Assembly: GCA_002372235.1 (NCBI GenBank) | Contig: DFJI01000022.1 | Span: forward strand, 51,685 to 78,275 | Source: Prevotella sp. UBA3675 | GTDB taxonomy: Bacteria > Bacteroidota > Bacteroidia > Bacteroidales > Bacteroidaceae | Direction of reading: 5' to 3' | DNA length: 26,591 nucleotides | Shown here: piece after piece, positions 7,629 to 16,054 of the stretch | How the letters are laid out: every line of letters begins with the position of its first letter | Position numbering within the stretch: position 1 is the stretch's first letter | Notes under the pieces: generated by a model | What the model was told of the DNA's origin: nothing | Database searches by the model: none | The model's input: only the letters and a program-made list of their open reading frames with translations | Program-made: the position numbers and the translations under genes

Positions 7629-10600
7629 TTAGAACTGTCCGCCACGGGCACTGTAGGCACCTGCCAGCTCGTTGAGCCGGTTGGTATAGCTGCTGCCCAG
7701 CTTCTCATCGATGTTGCTGGCCATGTCGGCCAGATGATTCATGATGTAGAGGTGGTACATGCAGTCGTTCTGGGCGGCTGAGAAGCGAGCAGGCGACAGC
7801 GAGCAGTAGTAGTTGACGTACTGCGTGGACTTCTCCCACATGAGCTCGAGGATCTCGCGGGCCTTGTCGTTCTGCCCGATGGCCACGTAGCTACGGATGA
7901 TGTCGAGCGAGCCACCCTGATAGTCGTGCGGCACGTTGGCCTGTGGGAACTCCTGCTCAGCACGGGCCAGCACCTCGGCGGCCTTCTCGTTCTGACCTTC
8001 CTCAACGAGGTGGAGGGCCAGCTGGGCCATGAGGCGGCGGTGAGTGTAGCACATGCGCATCACGGTCTCGTCGAAGTAGATGCCAGGTGTGTTGGCACCA
8101 CCGAACTTGAAGCGGTGCATCACGTTGTCGTAGGTCTTCTCAGTGTCGAAGTTTCTCATGCCCGGCACTACACGTCCGTTCACGTTGGTCGTGAATGGCG
8201 TGATACGGTTGGCCAGTCCCTCCTGTACGAAGTTGTCGCCCAGGTTCATGTAGTTCTCCGAGCCTACGGTGGTGGCTACGTAGATGGGGCGCGTCCAGTT
8301 GGCATTGGCAATCATCTCGAGCATCATGAGGTCGCCCTTATAGAGCGCTCCCTTGCCCTTGAGCGAGATGACCATGCGGTCGGGAATGGAGTCGCCCTGC
8401 ATCATCATGCCGCTCTTGCGCACGGCCTCCTTGTCGATGGTCATATAGACGGTGTCGGTGGGGATGACGTGGAAGTCGCTATTCGTAGAGCGCACCCAGT
8501 AGCGCAGGATGTTCTTCAGCTCGAAGGGCTCGTCGCCGAACTGTGCGCGGGCCTGCTGCGGGTTCTCGGCATAGAATGACAGCACCTCTTGCTTTAGGCG
8601 CGGGTCAATCTGAACATATTCATTAGTGCCGGCGCAGTATTCCAGTCGCTTCCACGTGATGGGCAGCGAGGGCGAGTCGTAAGCGGGCCGCACCATCTGG
8701 TCAATGTACCAGTCGGTCTGCAGGTAGCTGAGGTTGCAAACGCGGGCATCTGTGCGCACACCCTCGGTGTCCTGATTGTACCAGAGGGGGAAGGTGTCGT
8801 TGTCGCCGTTGGTGAAGATGATCGGGTTGCCCGTCTGCTGTAGCGACATGAGGTAGTTCTGTCCGAAGTCGCGGCAGGTGTAGCGGCCTGAGCGGTCGTG
8901 GTCGTCCCACGTCTGCGAAGCCATCTGCAGGGGAATTATAAGACATATAAGGCTTATAAGACTTATAAGGGCTATGGATTCTTTCTTTGTCACTCGGGAC
9001 AGCCAGTCGCACAGTGCGGCCACGCCCATGCCGCACCAGATGGCGAAGGCATAGAACGAGCCTGCGTAGGCATAGTCGCGCTCACGGGGCTGCATGGGTG
9101 TCTGGTTCAGGTAGATGACAATGGCCAGACCTGTCATGAAGAACAGGAAGAAGACCACCCAGAACTGCTTCACGCCCTTCTGTCCACGGAAGACCGACTG
9201 CCACACGAGTCCCAGCAGGCCGAGCAGCAGGGGCAGACAGTAGAACACGTTGTGGCCCTTGTTGTTGGTCAGCTCGTCGGGCATCTTCGACTGATCGCCC
9301 AGTCGGAGATTGTCGATGAAGGAAATGCCCGTGAGCCAGTTGCCGTGCTCAGGTTCGCCATGTCCCTGAATGTCGTTCTGGCGACCTGCGAAGTTCCACA
9401 GGAAGTAGCGCCAGTACATCCAGTTGCACTGATAGGAGAAGAAGAACATGAGGTTGTCCCACTGGCTGGGCACTTTCACCATGATGTTCTCGCCGCAGCG
9501 GTCGTAGGGCACTTCGGTGCCGCTGATGTTGCCGCCCATCCAGCTTTCATACTGTCCGGCATGCTGTGAGCTCCACATGCGGGGGAAGAGCATGTTCTGT
9601 GCATAGATGTACTCGTCCTTGGTGCGCACTACGAAGTAAGAGTCTTTCTCCTCCTCGGAGGCTTTCTCCCTGCGCTGCCATACGGGCTTGCCGGTGGTCA
9701 TGCGGGGCTTGCAGTAGCCGCCCTCTTTGTCGAGAGCCACCTGCGAGGTGTAGGCCTGACCGTAGAACAGGGGGCGCTGACCGTACTGGTCGCGGCCCAG
9801 ATAGTCGCCCAGGGTGAAGATGTCCTCGGGTGAGTTCTGGTCCATAGGCGGGTTGGCCGATGAACGTATCACGATGACGGCGTATGTGCTGTAACCAATC
9901 ATGAGCATCAGCATGCAGAGCAGCATGGTGTTCTTGAAACGGGCTGATACGAGCGGAGCCTTCTTATACGTGCGGTTGAGTACGAACCAGAGGAGGCCAA
10001 GTACGACAATGCCGATGGCGGCGGCTGTCCAGCCATAGCCATAGAACGGTATGCCCAGCATGCCGATGGCTAAGAGCGTGGCAATGTTCTGTCGCTTCCA
10101 GTTCTGAGGCACCTCGTTGTCGGGAGCCGACGGACGGCTGGTTTGGGTCTCATAGACGGCCCAGATCACCGCAGCTACGAGCAGTGCGATATAGATGTAC
10201 TCACCGGTGTTGAACGGCATGCCCAGCGTGTTGACAAAGAACAGCTCGAACCATCCGCCCACGGTGATGATGCCTGGCACTACGCCATAGAGCACCGCTG
10301 CAACCAAGACAAATGAAATGAGCAGGGCGATGCACGAGCCTTTCAGGTTGGCATTGGGGAACCGCTTGTAGTAATAGACCAGTACGATGGCCGGCAGGCA
10401 TAGCAGGTTCAGCAGGTGGACACCGATGGAGAGGCCCGTCATATACATGATGAGCACCAGCCAGCGGTCGCTGTGAGGCTCGTCGGCATGGTCCTCCCAC
10501 TTCAGGATGAGCCAGAACACGACGGCTGTGAAGGCCGAAGAATAGGCATAGACCTCGCCTTCGACGGCTGAGAACCAGAATGTGTCGCTAAAGGTGTAGA

Positions 10601-10988
10601 TAAGTGCTCCTACCAGTCCGCTGGCCTCGATGGCAATGAGCTTGCCAGTGGTGAGCTCGCTCCAGTTGTCGATGAGCAGGCGGCGTGTCAGGTGCGTGAT
10701 GCTCCAGAAGAGGAACAGGATGCACGTGGCTGAGAGCAGGGCGCTCATGGTGTTGACCCAGTAGGCCACTTGCGTGGCATCTGAGGCAAACTGTGAGAAC
10801 AAGTTGGCGGTGAGCATGAAAAAAGGTGCACCAGGCGGGTGACCGACTTCGAGCCTGTAGCCCGTGGTGATAAACTCGGGACAGTCCCAGAACGAGGCTG
10901 TCGGTTCGATAGTGGAGCAATAGACAAAGGCTGCAATTAGGAAGGTTAGCCAGCCTACCACGTTGTCCACAATGCGGTACTGTTTCAT
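7629..10988 (-). CDS. DUF2723 membrane protein, GT-C O-mannosyltransferase-like
   Basis: 1119 residues. The N-terminus (IEPTASFWDCPEFITTGYRL, then GHPPGAPFF) is the DUF2723 signature. Many hydrophobic helices span roughly residues 10-370 and 600-700; a soluble C-terminal part follows with TPR-like helices near residues 1000-1080. The family includes human TMEM260, reported as a protein O-mannosyltransferase, and has the GT-C layout with acidic residues in the first exported loop (here D35 and E38). The likely role is transfer of a sugar from a lipid-linked donor onto exported protein or glycan; the exact substrate in Bacteroidetes is not established here. ATG 10988 is used; the codon before it is TTG. 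The gene is followed by a polysaccharide deacetylase, which fits envelope glycan work. Confidence 0.85.
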   Translation of the reverse strand: MKQYRIVDNVVGWLTFLIAAFVYCSTIEPTASFWDCPEFITTGYRLEVGHPPGAPFFMLTANLFSQFASDATQVAYWVNTMSALLSATCILFLFWSITHLTRRLLIDNWSELTTGKLIAIEASGLVGALIYTFSDTFWFSAVEGEVYAYSSAFTAVVFWLILKWEDHADEPHSDRWLVLIMYMTGLSIGVHLLNLLCLPAIVLVYYYKRFPNANLKGSCIALLISFVLVAAVLYGVVPGIITVGGWFELFFVNTLGMPFNTGEYIYIALLVAAVIWAVYETQTSRPSAPDNEVPQNWKRQNIATLLAIGMLGIPFYGYGWTAAAIGIVVLGLLWFVLNRTYKKAPLVSARFKNTMLLCMLMLMIGYSTYAVIVIRSSANPPMDQNSPEDIFTLGDYLGRDQYGQRPLFYGQAYTSQVALDKEGGYCKPRMTTGKPVWQRREKASEEEKDSYFVVRTKDEYIYAQNMLFPRMWSSQHAGQYESWMGGNISGTEVPYDRCGENIMVKVPSQWDNLMFFFSYQCNWMYWRYFLWNFAGRQNDIQGHGEPEHGNWLTGISFIDNLRLGDQSKMPDELTNNKGHNVFYCLPLLLGLLGLVWQSVFRGQKGVKQFWVVFFLFFMTGLAIVIYLNQTPMQPRERDYAYAGSFYAFAIWCGMGVAALCDWLSRVTKKESIALISLISLICLIIPLQMASQTWDDHDRSGRYTCRDFGQNYLMSLQQTGNPIIFTNGDNDTFPLWYNQDTEGVRTDARVCNLSYLQTDWYIDQMVRPAYDSPSLPITWKRLEYCAGTNEYVQIDPRLKQEVLSFYAENPQQARAQFGDEPFELKNILRYWVRSTNSDFHVIPTDTVYMTIDKEAVRKSGMMMQGDSIPDRMVISLKGKGALYKGDLMMLEMIANANWTRPIYVATTVGSENYMNLGDNFVQEGLANRITPFTTNVNGRVVPGMRNFDTEKTYDNVMHRFKFGGANTPGIYFDETVMRMCYTHRRLMAQLALHLVEEGQNEKAAEVLARAEQEFPQANVPHDYQGGSLDIIRSYVAIGQNDKAREILELMWEKSTQYVNYYCSLSPARFSAAQNDCMYHLYIMNHLADMASNIDEKLGSSYTNRLNELAGAYSARGGQF
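8937..8972 (-). repeat. 9-bp tandem repeat inside DUF2723 gene
   Basis: Four 9-bp units of the TATAAGRCT type follow one another within the coding sequence. Read on the coding strand they encode the repeated hydrophobic words ISLISLI inside a membrane helix. The period is a multiple of three, so copy-number changes would lengthen the helix without shifting the frame. Confidence 0.65.
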
Positions 10989-11023
10989 CAAAAAGTTTTT
11001 TTTAACGTTAAAAAATCTGCGTG

Positions 11024-11031
11024 CAAAGGTA
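11024..11031 (-). promoter_or_regulatory. -7 element for the DUF2723 gene
   Basis: The minus strand reads TACCTTTG here, about 36 nt before ATG 10988. At the expected -33 distance the minus strand has CTTTAC (11051-11056), only a partial match, and it lies within an inverted repeat. Confidence 0.55.
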
Positions 11032-11047
11032 GCAAATTTCAGTGAAG

Positions 11048-11089
11048 AATGTAAAGTGATGGGCCAAGTATTTGTCTTGGCTTTACATT
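11048..11089. other. long inverted repeat between yqaA-like and DUF2723 genes
   Basis: AATGTAAAG (11048-11056) pairs with CTTTACATT (11081-11089), and inside this GCCAAG (11063-11068) pairs with CTTGGC (11076-11081), sharing one base. The hairpin lies downstream of the YqaA-like stop codon and overlaps the likely -33 region of the next gene. There is no T-run after it on the minus strand, so it is not a classical terminator; it could be one without a U tract, an RNA end-stabiliser, or an operator. Confidence 0.5.
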
Positions 11090-11115
11090 AATTAATAGAA
11101 AAAAGGCTAATTTTT

Positions 11116-11568
11116 TCAGATAAAAAGACTTGTGCCATACACCACGATGAAGTAGCGGAAGATTTTGCCCAGCGTGATGCTGATGATGGTGATGGGAATG
11201 TTGGCACGCATCAAGCCTAACAGGATGGAGATGGCAGTGCCCAGCAGGGGCATGAATGCGAAGAAGCCCATCCACGCGCCTCGTCCGGCCACGAAGCGCT
11301 CGGCCTTGTCGAGGTCTTTCTTCTTGACGTGCAGGTATTTCTCAATCCACTCTAACTTGCCCATGTGCCCCACGAAATAATTGAACACCGAGCCCAGCGT
11401 ATTGCCGAGGGTGCCGTAGAACATGAGCTGCCAAGGATCGAGCCCCGTCGCAATGAGCCCCACCATCACGGCCTCGCTCGAGAATGGGAAGAAGCTGCCT
11501 GCCAGAAAAGCTGCCAGCAGCATGCCGATGTAACCGTAACTGGTCAGAAGGTCAATAATCCACTCCAT
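11116..11568 (-). CDS. YqaA/DedA-type (VTT domain) membrane protein
   Basis: 150 residues, small integral membrane protein. It begins MEWIIDLLTSYGYIGMLLAA and carries FPFSSEAVMVGLIATG followed by GNTLGSVFNYFVGHMG, typical of the YqaA branch of the DedA/VTT (SNARE-associated) superfamily, including the re-entrant-loop-like Gly-rich stretch. Four to five hydrophobic segments are visible. DedA-superfamily members are implicated in lipid-carrier or phospholipid translocation and envelope homeostasis; the role of this branch is not settled. Its ATG lies inside the end of the upstream membrane-protein gene (25-nt overlap), so translation is probably coupled. It is the last gene of the rlmL operon. 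Confidence 0.85.
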   Translation of the reverse strand: MEWIIDLLTSYGYIGMLLAAFLAGSFFPFSSEAVMVGLIATGLDPWQLMFYGTLGNTLGSVFNYFVGHMGKLEWIEKYLHVKKKDLDKAERFVAGRGAWMGFFAFMPLLGTAISILLGLMRANIPITIISITLGKIFRYFIVVYGTSLFI

Positions 11569-12527
11569 GAGGTGACGGGTGTTACGACGCGAACAGAAGA
11601 AACCGACTCATACAGGTTGAAGGCAATGACGGCAACCGTCAGAATGCAACTTGCGATGAAGGTCAGGTTGGTGATTCTTGAATGGGTGAGCGTGAAGAAA
11701 TGGGCGACAAACGGACTGACGCAAATGAGGGCAATGCGCATCAACGGATCGTAGAACTGCGGATATGTCAACATGAGAATAGCGACAGCCAGTGTGGTCC
11801 ATGCAAAGAACTCATAGAGCTGACGAATGCGGATGCGGTCTTCGAAGCTGCGGCTCTTGAAGTGAAGGAAGGCGAGCACAAAAAGTATAAGAGTCAGTAT
11901 GATGGTTAGCTTGTCGCCGAGCGAAAACAGCGTGTAATCGAATGTGTGACTGAAATCGCTCAATAGGGTGAAGTGGTCGATGACTTGGCCGAATCTTTCG
12001 TGATAGAGAATCCAGGGGATAGCGAACCAGTAGGGGGCAAAGAGGCCGAGTAGGGAGGCCATCCATGTGCGCAGGCTGAACGACTGCAACTGCGTGAGAC
12101 TCAGCAGCCAGAAGAGTGGGACGAACAGGAATGACTGCACCCAGAACAGGCTCGCTATGCCAATAGACAGGTAGGCGTAGAACATCAACCCTGCTGCATC
12201 TGGACGCTGGTAGGTCTGAAACATCAGCAGCAACGATACGATGAAGCATAGCGTGACAACGGCTCCTGGCAGACTGCTGAAGTAAGCAGGGAAACAGGAC
12301 GAAAACAGAAGAAAGACCGTTGTCACCATCCGGCTTCGCACGCGCAACAGGGCATTGTTGTTGCTCATCTCGACCATCAGGTAGGCTGAAGCTCCTAAAA
12401 TGGCCAGCTGCACCCACCAGCGATGAGTCAACAATCCTGCTGCCAGCCATACGATGATGGTGACAATGGATGCCACAAACGGTGAGAACGAGCTTGTGGC
12501 AATTTGGTTCTGCAGGTATTTCTTCAC
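11544..12527 (-). CDS. Polytopic membrane protein of unknown function
   Basis: 327 residues, almost entirely hydrophobic with roughly nine or ten membrane helices and a short charged connector (HFKSRSFEDRIRIRQLYEF near residue 225-245). No enzymatic motif is recognised. Bacteroidetes often have an uncharacterised multi-pass protein beside purD (DUF6427-like in flavobacteria); this may be an equivalent, but I cannot confirm it. It uses a GTG start whose first base directly follows the purD TAA with no gap; the next ATG would remove the first conserved helix. It overlaps the YqaA-like gene by 25 nt. The tight packing points to translational coupling. Confidence 0.75.
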   Translation of the reverse strand: MKKYLQNQIATSSFSPFVASIVTIIVWLAAGLLTHRWWVQLAILGASAYLMVEMSNNNALLRVRSRMVTTVFLLFSSCFPAYFSSLPGAVVTLCFIVSLLLMFQTYQRPDAAGLMFYAYLSIGIASLFWVQSFLFVPLFWLLSLTQLQSFSLRTWMASLLGLFAPYWFAIPWILYHERFGQVIDHFTLLSDFSHTFDYTLFSLGDKLTIILTLILFVLAFLHFKSRSFEDRIRIRQLYEFFAWTTLAVAILMLTYPQFYDPLMRIALICVSPFVAHFFTLTHSRITNLTFIASCILTVAVIAFNLYESVSSVRVVTPVTSWSGLLTF

Positions 12528-13814
12528 TTAAAGGTCGGCTCCGATATCGCGGCGGAAATATTTGTCGGTGAACTGAATCTTCTGTGCACCCTCGAACGAC
12601 TTCTGAAGGGCTTCAGCCTTGTCCTTGCCATAGGACGATACGGCGATGACGCGGCCTCCGGCTGTGACCACTGCGGGCGCTTCACCCTCCTGAGCAGGCG
12701 CAAAGGTCGTCCCGGCATGGAAGACCACTGAGTCTTTCACCTCGTCGATGCCCGTAATGGCATATCCCTTCTTGTAAGCCTCGGGATAGCCACCACTGAC
12801 AAGCATCACGCAAACGGCAGCACGCTCGTCGAACTCAATCCTGTGCTGATCGAGATTGCCTGCAGCCACACCCTCAAACAGGTCAACGATGTCGCTCTTC
12901 AGGCGCAGCATCACGCTCTCAGTCTCGGGATCGCCCATGCGGCAGTTGTACTCAATGACCATTGGCTCGCCCTTCACGTTGATGAGACCGAAGAAGATGA
13001 AGCCCTTATAGTCGATGCCCTCGGCCTTCAGTCCTTCCACGGTGGGGCGAATGATGCGGTCTTCCACCTTCTGCATCCACTCCTTTGTGGCAAACGGTAC
13101 GGGCGAGACGCTGCCCATGCCGCCGGTGTTCAGACCTTTGTCGCCCTCGCCAATGCGTTTGTAGTCCTTGGCTTCGGGCAGAATCTTGTAGTGATTGCCA
13201 TCGGTGAGCACGAACACGGAGCACTCGATGCCACTCAGATATTCCTCGATGACCACGCGGCTGCTGGCATTGCCGAACATGCCGCCCAGCATCTCGCGCA
13301 GCTCCTTCTTTGCCTCGTCGAGCGTAGGCAGGATGAGCACGCCTTTGCCCGCGCAGAGACCATCGGCCTTCAGCACGTAGGGAGCCTCAAGCGTTTCCAG
13401 GAAGGCCAAGCCTTCTGCCACGTGCTCGCCGTCGAACGTCTCGTAGCGGGCCGTGGGAATGTGATGGCGCTGCATGAAGCCCTTGGCAAAGTCCTTCGAG
13501 CCTTCGAGCACGGCACCGGCCTTTGACGGGCCGATGACGGGAATGTCCTTGGTGCGCTCGTCGGCCTTCAGGTCGTCGTAGATGCCTTTCACCAATGGGT
13601 CTTCAGGACCTACCACCACCATGTCGATGCCGTTGGCCACCACGAACTGCTTGATGGCTTCAAAGTCGTCGGCCTTCATGGCTACGTTTGTTCCTACTGT
13701 GCAAGTGCCTGCATTGCCGGGGGCAATGAAGAGCTTCTCGCATTTCTCACTCTGGGCGATTTTCCATGCCAAGGCATGTTCGCGGCCACCGCTGCCTAAT
13801 AACAATATTTTCAT
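12528..13814 (-). CDS. purD: Phosphoribosylamine-glycine ligase (GAR synthetase)
   Basis: 428 residues, the usual PurD length. It catalyses the ATP-dependent joining of phosphoribosylamine and glycine in de novo purine synthesis. Recognisable parts: N-terminal GSGGREHALAWK (residues 8-19), the ATP-grasp segment YVLKADGLCAGKGV, the LNTGGMGSVSPVP signature, and EYNCRMGDPET carrying the metal-binding residues. The start ATG gives MKILLLGSGG, typical of the family. It is the third gene of the operon, 74 nt after ptpA; that gap is mostly a heptamer tandem repeat. Its stop is immediately followed by the GTG of the next gene. No purine riboswitch or PurR-like operator is visible in the gap. Confidence 0.97.
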   Translation of the reverse strand: MKILLLGSGGREHALAWKIAQSEKCEKLFIAPGNAGTCTVGTNVAMKADDFEAIKQFVVANGIDMVVVGPEDPLVKGIYDDLKADERTKDIPVIGPSKAGAVLEGSKDFAKGFMQRHHIPTARYETFDGEHVAEGLAFLETLEAPYVLKADGLCAGKGVLILPTLDEAKKELREMLGGMFGNASSRVVIEEYLSGIECSVFVLTDGNHYKILPEAKDYKRIGEGDKGLNTGGMGSVSPVPFATKEWMQKVEDRIIRPTVEGLKAEGIDYKGFIFFGLINVKGEPMVIEYNCRMGDPETESVMLRLKSDIVDLFEGVAAGNLDQHRIEFDERAAVCVMLVSGGYPEAYKKGYAITGIDEVKDSVVFHAGTTFAPAQEGEAPAVVTAGGRVIAVSSYGKDKAEALQKSFEGAQKIQFTDKYFRRDIGADL

Positions 13815-13846
13815 AATATATAATTCTAAATTATTGAATTCAGAAA

Positions 13847-13888
13847 TTCTCCCCTCTCACCTCTCACTTCTCACCTCTCCCCTCTCAT
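13847..13888. repeat. heptamer tandem repeat, ptpA-purD junction
   Basis: Six consecutive 7-bp units, plus strand TTCTCCC, CTCTCAC, CTCTCAC, TTCTCAC, CTCTCCC, CTCTCAT, end exactly at the ptpA stop codon (13889-13891). On the coding strand the unit is close to GTGAGAG. It fills about half of the junction with purD and is purely purine on the transcribed RNA strand apart from T. It resembles short tandem heptamer families known from other bacteria. Confidence 0.75.
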
Positions 13889-16054
13889 CTATTTCAGATA
13901 GTCCTCGAAGTACTGTGTGATGCGTTCGTGCAGATGCACGCTGTTGTGCCCCATCATGTTGTGTCCTTCGCCCGGATAGGCGAAGAAGTCGGGCTGCGTA
14001 CCGGCCTCTGCACAGGCTTTTAGGAACGACAGCGCATGTTGTGGCACTACGGTAGGATCGTTGTAGCCTATGATAATCTGGAGCTTTCCTTTCAGTTGTC
14101 CCGCCTTGCTGATGAGGCTGGTCTTGGCATAGCCCTCAGGATTGCTCTCGGGTGTGCCCATGTAGCGCTCGCCATACATCACCTCGTACCACTTCCAGTC
14201 GATGACGGGGCCGCCGGCTACGCCAACCTTGAACACATCGGGATAGTTGGTCATGAGCGAGATGGTCATGAAGCCGCCAAACGACCAGCCATGAACCCCC
14301 AGACGGGTCATGTCCACATAGGGCAGGGTGCGCAGAAACTCAACACCCTTCATCTGGTCCTGCATCTCTATCTGGCCCAACTGACGGTAAGTGGCCTGCT
14401 CGAAGTCGCGTCCGCGATTCTCTGAGCCACGGTTGTCGAGGATGAAGAGCACGTAGCCCTTCTGTGCCATATAGGTCTCCCACGAGCGACTGTACCAGTG
14501 CCATGAAGCCTCTACGTTGTGAGCGTGAGGGCCACCATAGACATAGACGATAGTAGGATATTTCTTCGCGGGATCGAAGTCGGCAGGCTTCACCATGCGA
14601 TAGTACAAGTCGGTCACGCCGTCGGCAGCCTTGATGCTTCCGCTCTCATACTGCGGCACGACGTAGCCCTCCCAAGGGTCGGGTGCCTGCAAGAGGTTGG
14701 CTACTTGAGGCTTGCGTCCTGACAGCTGAATGAGGTCGATGGTGTTTGGCGTGGTGGGAGAGCTGTACTTGTCGTAGAGCGCTGTGCCTGAGGCGGATAG
14801 CATGCCACGGTGTACGCCTTCGCCGTTGTCGAGTGGTGTGCGCTTGCCTGTCTTGAGGTCAACGGCATAGAGGTTGCGCTGCAAAGGATGCTTCTCGTTC
14901 GAGGCAATGACTATCGTCTTGTTCTTCTCGTTGAATCCCAGCACGTCGAGTACAACCCACGAGCCACTGGTAATCTGTGTGGGCGTGAGGTGCGCTTTCC
15001 CCTTTTGTGTGGTGAGGTCGAACAGATAGAGATGGTTGTAGCCGTCGCGCTGGCTCTGCATGACGAACTTGTTGCTGTCCCACGGCAAGAACACGATGGG
15101 GTGGAGCGGTTCCACATATTTATTACTGCTCTCAGCGTAGAGCTCGGCCAACAGTTCACCCGTCGCGGCATCATAGCTCACCAGTCGGCAGTCCTGCTGG
15201 TTGCGTGTCAGCTCCTGCATATAGATGGTCTTCGAATCAGGACTCCACGCAATGTTGGTGAAGTAGTCGAATGCTGGCGTGCGTGTCTTCAGATAGACGG
15301 TCTTTCCTGTTTGCAAATCATATACGCCCACGGTCACTTTGTGTGACGTCATGCCCGCCATAGGGTATTTGTCGGGTTCATATTCGGCCACGCGCGGATC
15401 AATGTTCACCTGCGGATAGTCGGTCACCATCGACTGGTCCATGCGATAGAAGGCCAACCGCTGTCCGTCGGGGCTCCAGAAGGTGCCTTCGTTGATGCCG
15501 AACTCATTGCGGTGTACGGCCTCGCCATAGACGATTTCGCGTGAGCCGTCGGTAGAGAGCTGGTGCTCGTGGCCCTCGACATCGCGCACGTACATTTGAT
15601 AATCGCGCTTGAAAGCCAATGCTTTCGACTGTTTGTTCCAGTCCTGCGCTCCCTCCTTTGCGCTGGTCTCCTGTCGCCACACTATGGTCTTCTTCTTGAA
15701 GTCGTAAAGCACGCGCTCCTTGCTGTTGCGCAGCAGCACCACAGGCTTGTCGGCGTATGGATACCTGGCATTCATGGCTGAGTGCCAGTCGCTGCCCAGG
15801 TCGCTGAGGTGGAAGAGCGCTTTCTTGTTGCCCTTGGCATCGATGGTTCCTCCCTCTTCGGCATCGATATACATGAGCTGGTCGCCCCACCAGGTCAGGA
15901 ACATGTTCTTCGGTCGCAGGTTGTGATAGTTGGTGCCTCCGAAGTTCAGGTCCTCGAGCGTGAAGAGCTTGTCTTGTGCTGTCATTGTTAGGGCAAACAT
16001 GGTACAGAAAAAGCACAGGGCCGCTATGGCCCCTTTGCTTGTGTTAGTCTTCAT
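13889..16054 (-). CDS. ptpA: Prolyl tripeptidyl peptidase, S9 (DPP IV) family
   Basis: 721 residues with a signal peptide (MKTNTSKGAIAALCFFCTMF, cut near AQ). A beta-propeller N-terminal domain is followed by an alpha/beta hydrolase. The catalytic triad is Ser591 (HGWSFGGF), Asp666 (GYNDPTVV) and His698 (GEGHNMMG). These spacings (75 and 107 residues) equal those of Porphyromonas gingivalis PtpA (Ser603, Asp678, His710). Its Glu636 also has a counterpart (Glu624 in WYEVMYGERY), and EFG near residue 184 matches the Glu that holds the peptide N-terminus. It should release Xaa-Xaa-Pro tripeptides in the periplasm, feeding peptide catabolism. The start overlaps rlmL by 11 nt (ATG 16054; an adjacent ATG at 16057 is equally possible). 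A longer upstream frame is only a read-through of the repetitive rlmL tail. Confidence 0.93.
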   Translation of the reverse strand: MKTNTSKGAIAALCFFCTMFALTMTAQDKLFTLEDLNFGGTNYHNLRPKNMFLTWWGDQLMYIDAEEGGTIDAKGNKKALFHLSDLGSDWHSAMNARYPYADKPVVLLRNSKERVLYDFKKKTIVWRQETSAKEGAQDWNKQSKALAFKRDYQMYVRDVEGHEHQLSTDGSREIVYGEAVHRNEFGINEGTFWSPDGQRLAFYRMDQSMVTDYPQVNIDPRVAEYEPDKYPMAGMTSHKVTVGVYDLQTGKTVYLKTRTPAFDYFTNIAWSPDSKTIYMQELTRNQQDCRLVSYDAATGELLAELYAESSNKYVEPLHPIVFLPWDSNKFVMQSQRDGYNHLYLFDLTTQKGKAHLTPTQITSGSWVVLDVLGFNEKNKTIVIASNEKHPLQRNLYAVDLKTGKRTPLDNGEGVHRGMLSASGTALYDKYSSPTTPNTIDLIQLSGRKPQVANLLQAPDPWEGYVVPQYESGSIKAADGVTDLYYRMVKPADFDPAKKYPTIVYVYGGPHAHNVEASWHWYSRSWETYMAQKGYVLFILDNRGSENRGRDFEQATYRQLGQIEMQDQMKGVEFLRTLPYVDMTRLGVHGWSFGGFMTISLMTNYPDVFKVGVAGGPVIDWKWYEVMYGERYMGTPESNPEGYAKTSLISKAGQLKGKLQIIIGYNDPTVVPQHALSFLKACAEAGTQPDFFAYPGEGHNMMGHNSVHLHERITQYFEDYLK

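Noticed and set aside
7577..7708. ATG start for the polysaccharide deacetylase at 7708
   Set aside because: It adds 44 residues without similarity to the family and overlaps the upstream gene by 80 nt; GTG 7576 gives the usual IEQP beginning.
10989..10991. TTG start for the DUF2723 protein
   Set aside because: An ATG follows directly and gives the same protein one residue shorter.
11100..11125. A/T hairpin as terminator after the YqaA-like gene
   Set aside because: The possible stem is only A-T pairs around AGCC and overlaps the stop region; it is too weak to call.
12843..13526. Long antisense frame opposite purD
   Set aside because: It is a shadow of purD produced by GC-rich codon bias; no promoter or family similarity.
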